Of a DNA stretch of 64,000 bases, positions 1 through 10,634 are shown one piece after another. A program made the position numbers and the translations under genes. Each line of letters begins with the position of its first letter. Position 1 is the stretch's first letter. The stretch comes from Sipunculus nudus (taxonomy: Eukaryota > Annelida > Sipuncula > Golfingiida > Sipunculidae): NCBI GenBank assembly GCA_026874595.1, contig CM049306.1:3114019-3178018 (forward strand). The letters run 5' to 3'. The notes under the pieces are model-generated. The model was not told where the DNA came from. It did no database searches and saw nothing but the letters and a program-made list of their open reading frames with translations.

Positions 1-285
1 CTTGGTGGAATTTTGCAGCTTGTCTGGCAGACCCTTTTGCACATTATTATTTCTTTCCTAGTGTAACTACAAACCAGTATGTATTTTATACAAGTTATAA
101 AAGATACAGTATTGTTTCACTTAATTTGATGCCTTGCATGCTACAATCTTAAAAATATAATTTATTCACAAAAGAAACCCTAAGTATAATTTGTAATTGA
201 AATAAAAAAAAGTGATTAAGCAAAAGTCAATATATCATTTTATATACAAATAGTTAAAATCCCTGAGTCAGCTGTGACAATATAA
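1..285. other. AT-rich sequence, nothing recognised
   Basis: AT-rich DNA with no long open frame, no tandem structure and no similarity that I can see to the repeat families elsewhere in the window. Confidence 0.5.
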
Positions 286-2816
286 GCATTGAGGGTGGTG
301 TATCTATATTTACATTTCTCTCCGTGAGGGTGGTGTATCTGTATTTATATTTCTCTCCTTGAGGGTGGTGTATCTATATTTACATTTCTCTCACTGAGGG
401 TGGTGTATCTATATTTACGTCTCTCTAATTGAGGGTGGTGTATCTATATTAATATCTCTCTCATTGAGGGTGGTGTATCTATATTTGCGTCTCTCTAATT
501 GAGGGTGGTGTATCTATATTAATATCTCTCTCATTGGGGGTGGTGTATCTGTATTTATATCTCTCTCATTTAGGGTGGTGTATCTATATTTACATTTCTC
601 TCACTGAGGGTGGTGTATCTATATTTACATCTCTCTCATTGAGGATGGTGTATCTATATTTACATCTCTCTCACTGAGGGTGGTGTATCTATATTTATGT
701 CTCTCATTGAGGGTGGTGTATCTATATTTACATGTCTCTCATTGTATCTGTATTTACATCTCTCTCATTGAGGGTGGTGTATCTATGGAGTGGTGTATCT
801 GTATTCATACCTCTCTCATTGAGGGTGGTGTATCTATATTTACATGTCTCTCATTGTATCTGTATTTACATCTCTCTCATTGAGGATGGTGTATCTATAT
901 TTACATCTCTCTCATTGAGGGTGGTGTATCTATATTTATGTCTCTCATTGTATCTGTATTTACATCTCTCTCATTGAGGGTAGTGTATCTATATTTATGT
1001 CTCTCATTGTATCTGTATTTACATCTCTCTCATTGGGGGTGGTGTATCTATATTTACATCTCTCTCATTGAGGATGGTGTATCTATATTTACATCTCTCT
1101 CATTGAGGGTAGTGTATCTATATTTACATCTCTCTCATTGTATCTATATTTACATCTCTCTCATTGAGGGTGGTGTATCTATATTTATGTCTCTCATTGT
1201 ATCTGTATTTACATCTCTCTCATTGAGGGTAGTGTATCTATATTTATGTCTCTCATTGTATCTGTATTTACATCTCTCTCATTGAGGGTAGTGTATCTAT
1301 ATTTACATGTCTCCCATTGTATCTGTATTTACATCTCTCTCATTGGGGGTGGTGTATCTATATTTACATGTCTCTCATTGTATTTGTATTTACATCTCTC
1401 TCATTGAGGGTGGTGTATCTGTATTCAAATCTCTCTCATTGAGGGTGGTGTATCTATATTTACGTCTCTCTAATTGAGGGTGGTGTATCTATATTAATAT
1501 CTCTCTCATTGGGGGTGGTGTATCTGTATTTATATCTCTCTCATTTAGGGTGGTGTATCTATATTTACATTTCTCTCACTGAGGGTGGTGTATCTATGGG
1601 GTGGTGTATCTGTATTTACATCTCTCTCATTGAGGATGGTGTATCTATATTTACATCTCTCTCACTGAGGGTGGTGTATCTATATTTATGTCTCTCATTG
1701 AGGGTGGTGTATCTATGGGGTGGTGTATCTGTATTCATACCTCTCTCATTGAGGGTGGTGTATCTATATTTACATGTCTCTCATTTTATCTGTATTTACA
1801 CCTCTCTCATTGAGGGTGGTGTATCTATATTTACATGTCTCTCATTGTATCTGTATTTACATCTCTCTCATTGAGGGTGGTGTATCTATATTTACATGTC
1901 TCTCATTGTATCTGTATTTACATCTCTCTCATTGAGGATGGTGTATCTATATTTACATGTCTCCCATTGTATCTGTATTTACATCTCTCTCATTGAGGGT
2001 GGTGTATCTATGGGGTGGTGTATCTGTATTCATACCTCTCTCATTGAGGGTGGTGTATCTATATTTACATCTCTCTCACTGAGGGTGGTGTATCTATATT
2101 TATGTCTCTCATTGAGGGTGGTGTATCTATGGGGTGGTGTATCTGTATTCATACCTCTCTCATTGAGGGTGGTGTATCTATATTTACATGTCTCTTATTG
2201 TATCTGTATTTACATCTCTCTCATTGAGGGTAGTGTATCTATATTTACATGTCTCCCATTGTATCTGTATTTACATCTCTCTCATTGAGGGTGGTGTATC
2301 TGTATTCAAATCTCTCTCATTGAGGGTAGTGTATCTATATTTACATGTCTCTCATTGTATTTGTATTTACATCTCTCTCACTGAGGGTGGTGTATCTATA
2401 TTTACATGTCTCTCATTGTATTTGTATTTACATCTCTCTCATTGAGGGTAGTGTATCTATATTTACATGTCTCCCATTGTATCTGTATTTACATCTCTCT
2501 CATTGAGGGTGGTGTATCTGTATTCAAATCTCTCTCATTAAGGGTAGTGTATCTATATTTACATGTCTCTCATTGTATTTGTATTTACATCTCTCTCATT
2601 GAGGGTAGTGTATCTATATTTACATGTCTCCCATTGTATCTGTATTTACATCTCTCTCATTGAGGGTGGTGTATCTGTATTCAAATCTCTCTCATTGAGG
2701 GTAGTGTATCTATATTTACATGTCTCTCATTGTATTTGTATTTACATCTCTCTCACTGAGGGTGGTGTATCTATATTTACATGTCTCTCATTGTATTTGT
2801 ATTTACATCTCTCTCT
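286..2816. repeat. 35-bp minisatellite, about 70 copies
   Basis: Tandem array built on a 35-bp unit that starts GAGGGTGGTGTATCTATATT and ends in CT-rich TCTCTCATT. The first units begin at 291, 326 and 361, which fixes the period. Shortened units lacking GAGGGTGGTG are interspersed. Towards the end, blocks repeat with a 157-bp higher-order period (seen at 2406, 2563 and 2720). Open frames on the + strand here are by-products of a unit that lacks stops; 35 is not a multiple of 3, so a real protein repeat is not expected. Confidence 0.95.
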
Positions 2817-2871
2817 TTAAAATGTTACCTTTTATGACCTTGCCCTTCTTGGATTTCACTTTTTCTATATC

Positions 2872-2963
2872 CATGACCTCCACTTCATGTTTTATCTGTA
2901 AAATGTATGAAACAAAACATGACCTCCACTTCATGTTTTATCTGTAAAATGTATGAAACAAAC
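2872..2963. repeat. 46-bp direct duplication (two copies)
   Basis: Two adjacent, nearly identical 46-bp units starting CATGACCTCCACTTCATG at 2872 and 2918. They sit between the minisatellite and the hairpin-ended element. Confidence 0.85.
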
Positions 2964-4132
2964 CAGGTGCCATAGTATCCCCCGGCAATTAACCCCCCCC
3001 CCCCCACCCCCAGCCTCGAAGAATAGGATCCCATCTTGAATTCAGATGCAGAGACTGACACTTGGCAAGCCACCATGGTTTCTTTTCAAATTTGACCTAG
3101 CCATTGAAAAGATGCATCAAACTTGTGGGTTTGGTGACTACCTCAAATTCTTACAAAGTTATTGCGTTAACATCATTTTAACAGGAAAACGACACAAGGT
3201 GGCGCCACCTGTCTTCTGCAGAAAACAATGCTATCAAAGATCTTATGTCAATGTGATCTTTTGACCAATCCATGCATCCCTCAGTGAGATATGAAAGTTA
3301 ACATCATTTCAGCTTTATCGCCTCTGTGACCTTGAAAAATGCATCAGGGTCATCCATATTCATACTTGGCCTAGCCCTTGATAAGATGCATCAAACCTGT
3401 GGGTTTGGTGACTGTACCTCAAATTCTTACAAAGTTATTGCGTTAACATCATTTTAACAAGAAAACAACACAAGGTGGCACCACCTGTCTTCTGCAAAAG
3501 ACAAAAGCTATCCAAGATCTTGGTCAATTTGATTTTCGGATCATTCCATGTATCCCCTACTGAGATATAAAAGATTTTGTGTGAATTTCACCAAATATGG
3601 AATTATTCAAGGTCCAGGCCACTCTCACGGGAAAGATCATGACCCCAATTTAAATAAAACATCATCCCATAACCCATATCTATGTATATGCATAATATAA
3701 AAGAAATCTGTCCATTAGTTTTTGACTTATAATGCTCACAGTACTGTCCAGTGGCAATTTTGGGGGTATTAAAAGGCACGAAAACAAATAAAGAATAATA
3801 GGTGGCACCACTAGTTTCTGGAACATGACAACCCTATCCATGATCTTCAATCAGCTTGATTTTGGGATCAATCCATGCATGATTTCTTGAGATATTTAAG
3901 AATTTGTGTGATTTTCCCCTAAATTGGACCTATTCCAGGTCAAGGACACTCTCCTAGTAAAGGTCATGACCTCATTTTGAACAGGCATCGTCCTCTCACC
4001 CATATCTATACATATACCAAGTTTAGTAAAGATCCGTGAAATATTTTTTGAGTTATCGCGCCAACAACATTTATATGCGGCGGCGGGGGGACCGGTATGA
4101 AAACAGTATCCCCCAACTTTGTCTGGGGTCAC
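2964..4132 (+). mobile_element. Hairpin-ended 'GTATCCCC' element, copy a
   Basis: Starts near GGTGCCATAGTATCCCCC with a poly-C tract. It ends in a GC-rich (CGG)n stretch followed by GTATCCCCCAACTTTGTCTG and GGGGTCAC, which can fold back on itself. Inside are two diverged copies of a core unit (about 3090 and 3360) with the palindrome GGTGGCGCCACC or a variant, and runs like 'GGTCAAGG-CACTCTC'. The same start and end occur at 48838-50728 and 50985-52290, which defines the family. No coding capacity was seen. Known bivalve pearl-type elements have similar core-repeat plus microsatellite designs; membership is inferred. Confidence 0.7.
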
Positions 4133-4133
4133 A

Positions 4134-4446
4134 ACAAATACATTAAAATGTACACCTATTCAATGTAAAATGTATAAAACAAATACATTATAATGTACAC
4201 CTAGTCAATGTAAAATGTATACAACAAATACATTATAATGTACACCTGGTCAATGTTACATGTATAATTTACTATAAAGCAAATACATTATAAAGTACAC
4301 CTAGTCAATGTAAAATGTATGGAACAAATACATTATAAAGTACACCTAGTCAATGTAAAATGTATGGAACAAATACATTATAATGTACACCTAGTCAATG
4401 TAAAATGTATGGAACAAATACATTATAATGTACACCTAGTCAATGT
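4134..4446. repeat. 45-bp tandem repeat, about 7 copies
   Basis: Unit CAAATACATTATAATGTACA continuing CCTAGTCAATGTAAAATGTATG. Copies start at about 4141, 4186, 4231, 4286, 4331, 4376 and 4421; one spacing is 55 bp because of a 10-bp insertion. It directly abuts the end of the preceding hairpin-ended element. Confidence 0.9.
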
Positions 4447-5344
4447 TTAACAGTAAAAATGGAAATGTATTCAATATAAATGCAAACTAGGCAGTTGTTT
4501 GAACTGAATATACATAATGAAGGACAGAAGATTTCTTCCGTTTAGATTTTAAATATGTGGCCTAAACAAGGAGCTCAGTTCAATCAGTATACAGTCACAC
4601 ACTTTTATATTTTCAATGATTAAATGGTAAATGTAGAATAAATGTTTTTTTTCTGTTATAGATACTTCTATCATTTTTTAAATTTATATTTTTTTACTCA
4701 TAAATTTTTATAATTTATAAGCTGCCATAAATTACTTTATACTTAACACTGACTTCCTAGTGGCACAATATGTCACAATACTAGTATTTTTTCAAGGTAA
4801 AGTGAAGAGACATATGAGAAAAAACATGCAACAGCCAGGGTTGGGGTTCTAAACAATGTGCAAAATACAATTAGGATAGCTGGTCTCCTCCAAATATAAT
4901 TACAAGTCATTTAGTGAGTGAAGATAAATAAAAATAAAAATACAGAAAATCAAATTCAAATATGCAAATGTAGGTTTTACAGAATATTTATTTATTTCCA
5001 GCACCATAAATATTCATGATGTCAACTCATGTACTACTTGTGTATATTTAGAGATCAGCGTTCTTCTCTTTTCTAAAAAGTCTAAATAAATTCCCTGTTT
5101 CAACGCAGAAACATAACTTCCTCAGACCTGTTGTCTGACTTGATGCTGTCTTTGGCTGTTCAGAATTTAGGTAGTAGTTAAAATTTTAAAAAAATATGGC
5201 ACATATGAATATGTATAAAAACATATGTATTTTTACAGTTTAAATCGAATACATCAAATATTGAGATAAAATACAAATACAAATTTAAATACAAATATAT
5301 ACTTTGACTGTATTTAAATATATACATATTTGATCCCAATCTTG
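4447..5344. other. AT-rich intergenic sequence
   Basis: No gene, tandem array or recognised element. It contains a run of CAAATA/TAAATA-like simple sequence at about 5260-5330. Confidence 0.5.
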
Positions 5345-6468
5345 GCAACAACCAGGGTTGGCAAACTTCCAGGGAAGATAGGTATTTCTTCCCTTCCCAG
5401 GGAGGAAAAGGAAGTTTCTGGGAAGAAAAGGAAGTTTCATGGAAGAAAAGGAAGTTAGGGAAGGAACTCTGACCTTTTGCCCACAGGTTCATAAAAGTTT
5501 TATTAATAATATATAACATAGTATATAAGCATATGTAACAGAGCACCAGTTCTTCATTATGCACACATTGTAAATCATTATTTACACTCAGATAGGGTAG
5601 ACTAATATTTCATTGAACACAGTGAATTCAGTAGTCCAAAACTTGGCTTCTACGCAGCATCCTGTATGCAGACACAAGCTTGTTTGTATGCTTCACACTG
5701 AACCTGTTCCAAAGTATTGACTGAACTAGACCCATGATTGAGACCCATGGGTGTTTGACATCCCCATTGCTTTGTCACAACACCAAGGAACCCCTGAACG
5801 GCACACTCGTTTTATGAGTGAAACACGACTGTTGGGTACAGTCTCCCAATTAAGCATGCAGTGTGCTCACCCAGTGTGGAGGCCGACTGTGTAAAATCTC
5901 AGAGCCTCTGCTGAGATCCGAACTCACAATCTCCCGGCTTTGAGTCCTGCGCTCTAACTCTAAGCCACCAGCTCAACTGTACAGGCCAAACTCCATCTTA
6001 TTCCCTGAAGGCTATGTACTAATGTTGAGTTAATCCTTATAACTCAAATAAAGACCAGCTCAACTGTACAAGCCAAACTCCACCCCTGAAGGATATGTAC
6101 CAATATTAAATTCATCCTAATCACTCAGCTGAAGACAAGCCTTCAGCTACAACACACTAAAGGACTGAGTGAACTCAAGTTGAGTTCATCTTAATTACTA
6201 AGCTGAAGACTTCACCATCCAGTCCCATCATAAAATCCCTCACCAGTCACATCCACATGGTTTATTTTCACGTCCCTTATTTACCAAATGTGTGAAACAA
6301 TCTCCCTGATGTGCACTGATATGACAAGCCAAAATGTCATTTGAACAATGTGAATGAAAATTATGTTGTACCTGTATTTTTTTCCCTGGGAAGAAATGGT
6401 GGGAAGAAAGTATTTCTTCCCATCCCTTTCCTTTCCTCTGGGAAGATTTTGCCAACCCTGGCAACAAT
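5345..6468. mobile_element. hAT-like non-autonomous DNA transposon
   Basis: The element spans 5353-6460 (1,108 bp). The left end reads CAGGGTTGGCAAACTTCC. The right end, reverse-complemented, reads CAGGGTTGGCAAAATCTTCC. Both are followed by purine-rich GGGAAGAAA-type sequence, so inverted repeats extend for tens of bases. The flanks are GCAACAAC (5345-5352) and GCAACAAT (6461-6468), an 8-bp duplication with one mismatch. CAGGG termini and 8-bp duplications are hallmarks of the hAT superfamily. No transposase is visible inside; a tRNA-like SINE segment sits near its middle. Confidence 0.75.
5905..5975 (-). repeat. tRNA-derived SINE head
   Basis: Read on the - strand, this has an A-box-like TGGCTTAGAGTTAGAG (5952-5967) and a B-box-like GAGTTCGGATCTC (5913-5925) at tRNA-like spacing, with an anticodon-arm-like section between. 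It lies inside the hAT-like element, so it is better read as a tRNA-derived SINE than as a working tRNA gene. The SINE body probably continues to about 5700; I could not define its tail. Confidence 0.5.
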
Positions 6469-6985
6469 TGCAGCAAACAAAAGTGAACAGCTTGAGAAAC
6501 TTGTTAATGTATATGAAAATTCCAAGGAAAAAAAATAAATTTACATTTTTTCAATCATAAAATTTTATAGATTTAAATACAGGTGTAATTTGTGTATTTT
6601 GTAGTATTTCTCTTTCATATTTCCATGAAGCCTGCCTTTTCTTAATTTGCTTCAAATCCAAATTTTACTTGACCCGTGTATTTGAATTAAATCTCTCTCA
6701 ATCTTTTCAAAAATATTCCACATCTAAATACAGACTGCAATGATACAGTCTTATCATTCCTAATCAAACCTGTAGTTTTCAGACAAAATCATTTTCTGTT
6801 GGTGTAATTGTACCTATTCAGATGTAAAGAGAGTTTCAAACTATAGAATCCTGCCTGAAGAATTCAACAAATTCTTAAAAATTTGCTCCAGTAATAGCCA
6901 CGTTGCATAAGCATTCTTAGTATAAGTGTAATCAAGAGCACTGCAAATGGTGCATAATATGCCTGTCACTTATCTTGTGACCTCT
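6469..6985. other. AT-rich sequence, nothing recognised
   Basis: No open frame of note and no repeat assignment. Confidence 0.45.
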
Positions 6986-8100
6986 GACCTCATTAACTAA
7001 GGACCCATGGGTCTCAACGTTCAGCTGTATTTGTCCATAAGGATATTTTAAAAGAATTTTTATGGATGACTGTCCTGTGACCTTAACCAATGACTTTGTG
7101 ACCAAAAAATCTGATAACTTATTATCCTTGAACTTGCAGAATTTAGATTATTGTAAAATTCTTCTAAAAAATGCAGATCAAGTGAACCTTGACCTCTCAC
7201 CCGGTAACCTCAAAATCTACAGATTTCTTCCACTTTGGGCAAGTAAGCCATGGGTGAAAGATGGAAAGTTTTGGATGAAAAGTTTGATTTACATTCATCC
7301 ACAATCATTTTTAAGATATGGCTCCTGTGACCTTCACCTTTGACCTCTGGACCCTGAAAATCAAAATGATTTTTACTTATGTGGAAGGTTATTAAAAATA
7401 AAGTTTGAAGCCAATCTGTCTAGCCAAAGCAGAATTATCATCCATAAACTAGTTTGTGAATGGATGGGCCTTATGACCTAGACCTTTGACCCTATGACCT
7501 CAAATCAAGGGCGGGTGAGTAATATCTTGAAGATGGAAGGGTTGTGATGAAGTTTGGCTTGAAATGCATACACATTCCTTTTAAAGAAATGGGTCCTGTG
7601 ACCTTGACCTTGGGACCCTAAAATCAACAGGGTTTTTACTTTAGTGGTGAGCCATATATGAGTAAAGTTTGAAACCAATATCTCAGACTAAACTGGAGTT
7701 ATCATCTGGAAACTAATTTGTGGACAGATGGTCCCTGTGACCTTGACCTTTGACCCCAAATTCATTTATGCTCTCCCTATACTGGCAAATCCCCTAAATG
7801 TGCAAGATGGAAATTTTGGGATGAAAAGCTTGGCTTAAAATGCAGCCATAATCTTTTTAAATAAATGAGTCTTGTGACCTTGACCTCTGACCTCATGACC
7901 CAAAAATCATACAGGTTCTTTCTTTAATGATGGGCCATGTGTAAGTCATGTCTGAAATCCATATGTCAAGCCAACCTGGAGAAATCATCTGGAAACAAAT
8001 TTGTGTGGATGGACAGAGGGACAGACAGATGAACAGACAGACAGACAGGGTGATTACTATAGGGAATCAACTTGAGATCAATAAAACACACCAGGTTTTT
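6986..8100 (+). mobile_element. Pearl-like core-repeat element 1 (TGACCTTTGACC cores)
   Basis: Begins ACTAAGGACCCATGGGTCTC, a variant of the CAAGGG terminal motif. It continues as about seven diverged core units, each carrying a 'GTGACCTTGACCTTTGACC' type run and a 'TTGAAATCCATATGTCAA' type run. It closes with a (GACA)n microsatellite near 8020-8050 and a short tail GGGTGATTACTATAGGGAAT. This start-core-microsatellite-tail design matches pearl elements described from bivalves. A second full copy lies at 9080-10600. Confidence 0.7.
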
Positions 8101-8159
8101 GGACACTAGATGGAAACTGTCATAATTGTTGTCGTTTTAGAGTTAAAAAAATTGAAAAA

Positions 8160-8558
8160 TATTCGTAAAAAGAAGAAAAAATACAGGTGGCGCCACCACT
8201 TTTTGGGAACTGACAAAACTAGTCATGGTCAAGATTAAAGGCAAGTTTCATGACAATCTAAGTATTATTTATCAAGATATTGGAGGTTTTGTATCAATTT
8301 AATTATTATTCGGGGGGGGGGGGGGGGATTTACAAGCCCAATAGCTCGGAGGATAAAGGTCGCAGTGACCTAATTTAAGGTTTCCAAGGAGTTTTTTTTA
8401 TAAACTTCCCTGGATTTTCACTTAAAAGATTGTAGGACCAGCAGTTACGATTTGTGCCCTGCTAACGGATGGCCGGAGGGCCAGATGACCAGACTGCCTG
8501 ACAGACAACGGACAAAGCGCCATTCCTATACCTTAGTTGACTTACAGTCAGCTGAGCT
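8160..8558 (+). repeat. AGCT-hairpin element 3' part
   Basis: Contains GGTGGCGCCACC (about 8189), a poly-G tract (about 8312), then a degenerate GGAC-rich stretch and the terminal hairpin ending GTCAGCTGAGCT at 8558, followed by AA. The same sequence in the opposite orientation is recognisable at 20797-21170. Confidence 0.65.
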
Positions 8559-8734
8559 AAAAATGCCTGAATTTTGCTGTGAATGTAATACAGATGATAA
8601 TTTGTAACAGTTTGTTTACATTATGTTTTAATGACTTACAGGTTTGGGTATACCAAGGGTCTTGTTGGGATCATATGAAAGCCCCATCTCCTTCATGTTC
8701 AATGCCACTGACTTGTGCTGGTCCCAGGCTCCTC

Positions 8735-9079
8735 TCATCTGTGTACTACAAATATAACTAAACATCTGTGTACTACATATATAACCAAACATCTGTGTAC
8801 TACATATATAACCAAACATCTGTGTACTACAAATATAACCAAACATCTGTGTACTACATATATAACCAAACATCTGTATACTACAAATATAACCAAACAT
8901 CTGTGTACTACAAATATAACCAAACATCTGTGTACTACAAATATAACCAAACATTTGTGTACTACAAATATAACCAAACATCTGTGTACTACAAATATAA
9001 CCAAACATCTGTGTACTACAAATATAATCAAACATCTGTGTACTACAAATATAACCAAACATCTGTGTACTACAAATAA
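8735..9079. repeat. 27-bp tandem repeat, 12-13 copies
   Basis: Unit ATCTGTGTACTACAAATATA followed by ACCAAAC, with very few substitutions (CATATATA for CAAATATA in some). Because 27 is a multiple of 3 the unit leaves several frames open on both strands, giving apparent 9-residue protein repeats that I regard as artefacts. It separates the two pearl-like arrays. Confidence 0.95.
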
Positions 9080-10600
9080 CTAGGGACCCATGGGTCTTGA
9101 TGCTCAGCTGCATTTGTCTATAAGTTTGTTAGGTTTTCCAAATATTGGTCCTGTGATCAGTTTGAAGCCAACCTATCTACCCTAACTGGAGTTATCATCC
9201 ATAAACTAATTTGTGAATGGATGGGCCCTGTGACCTTACCCTTTGATCTTATGACCCCAAAATCAAAACTTCCCCTATTGGCAGGTGCACCACATGTTGA
9301 TGATGGAAGGATTGAGATGAAAAGTTTTGCTTAAAATGCATCCACAATCTTTCTAAAGTAGTGGGTCCTGTGACCATGACCTTTTATCTCATAACCCTAG
9401 AATCAAAAGTCCTTACTTTAGTGGTGGGCCATATATAAGTCAAGTTTGACACCAATATTTTCAAACCAAACTGGTATTATCATCTGGAAACTAATATGTG
9501 GTTTGATGGCCCCCATGACCTTGACCTTGTGACCCAAAAATCCATAAGTTACTTCCACTATTGGCAGGTGAGCAATATCTGGAAGATAGAATGTTTGGGA
9601 CAGAAAGTTTTGCTAAAAATACATCAACATTTTTTTAAAGAAGTGGGTCTTGTGACCTTGACCTTTGGCCTTATGACCCAAAAATCAAAAGGGTTCTTAC
9701 TAATTGGTGGGTCATATAAGTCAAAATTGAAACCAATATGTCAATCCGAACTGGAGACATCATGCAGAAACAAATGTGTGGATAGACAGGCCCCTGTCAG
9801 GATGACCTTTGACCTTGTGACCCCCAAATCAATCAGTTTCTTCCCCTACTGGCAGCTCAGCCATATGTGCAAGATGGAAGGTTTTGGATGAAAAGTTTGG
9901 CTTAAAATGCATAGGTGGGTACTGTGCCCTTGACCTTTGACCTCATGACCCCAAAATTGAACAGAACCTTCCCCTATTGGCAGGTTAGCAATGTTTTGAA
10001 GATGGAAGGTTTGGGATGAAAATTTTGGCTTCAAATGCATATGCATTCTTTTTAAAGAAATGAGTCCTGTGACCATGACCTTTAACCGTTGTACCACAAA
10101 ATCCACACTGTTCTTACTTTAGTAGTGAGTCATATATAAGTTAAGTTTGAAACCAATATGTCAAACTAAACTGGAGTTATCATCTGGAATTTAATTTGTG
10201 AACAGGTGGCCCCTGTGACCTTGACCTTCGACCATGTGACCCCAAATTCATTTATGCTCTCCCCATACTGGCAAGTCAGGTAAATGTGCAAAATGGAAAG
10301 TTTGGGATGAAAAGCTTGGCATAAAATGCAGCCATAATCTTTTTAAAAAAGTGAGTCCTGTGACCTTGACCTTTGACCTCATGACCCAAAATCATATAGG
10401 TTCTTGCTTAATTGGTGGGCCATATGTAAGTCAAGTTTGAAATCCATGTGTCAATAAAACCTAGAGTTATCATCAGGAAACATATTTGTGTGGATGGACG
10501 GATGGACAGACAGACAGACAGACAGGGTGATAACTATATGGCATCCACTTGTGATCAATAACAAACCAGGTTTTGGGACACTAGATGTATAACAGCTGAG
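9080..10600 (+). mobile_element. Pearl-like core-repeat element 2 (TGACCTTTGACC cores)
   Basis: Starts ACTAGGGACCCATGGGTCTT, has about nine diverged core units of roughly 140-150 bp, then (GACA)n at about 10505-10525 and the tail GGGTGATAACTATATGGCAT. Perfect 13-mers TGACCTTTGACCT lie at 9803-9815, 9931-9943 and 10367-10379. It is the same family as 6986-8100. Open frames here are too diverged and too short to be genes. Confidence 0.7.
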
Positions 10601-10634
10601 AAACTGACATGATTGTTGTCATTTTATAGTTAAA

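Noticed and set aside
680-2947. Series of 67-130 aa frames rich in SLSLRVVYLYL
   Set aside because: Produced by the 35-bp minisatellite; frames shift from unit to unit and overlap each other.
5178-5564. 128-aa frame on the - strand
   Set aside because: Crosses the left boundary of the hAT-like element at 5353 and has no recognisable domain.
8735-9079. CRISPR-like look of regularly spaced repeats
   Set aside because: Units are directly contiguous without unique spacers, and the context is eukaryotic.
8628-9113. 161-aa frame on the - strand with a 9-residue repeat
   Set aside because: By-product of the 27-bp satellite, open on both strands in several frames.
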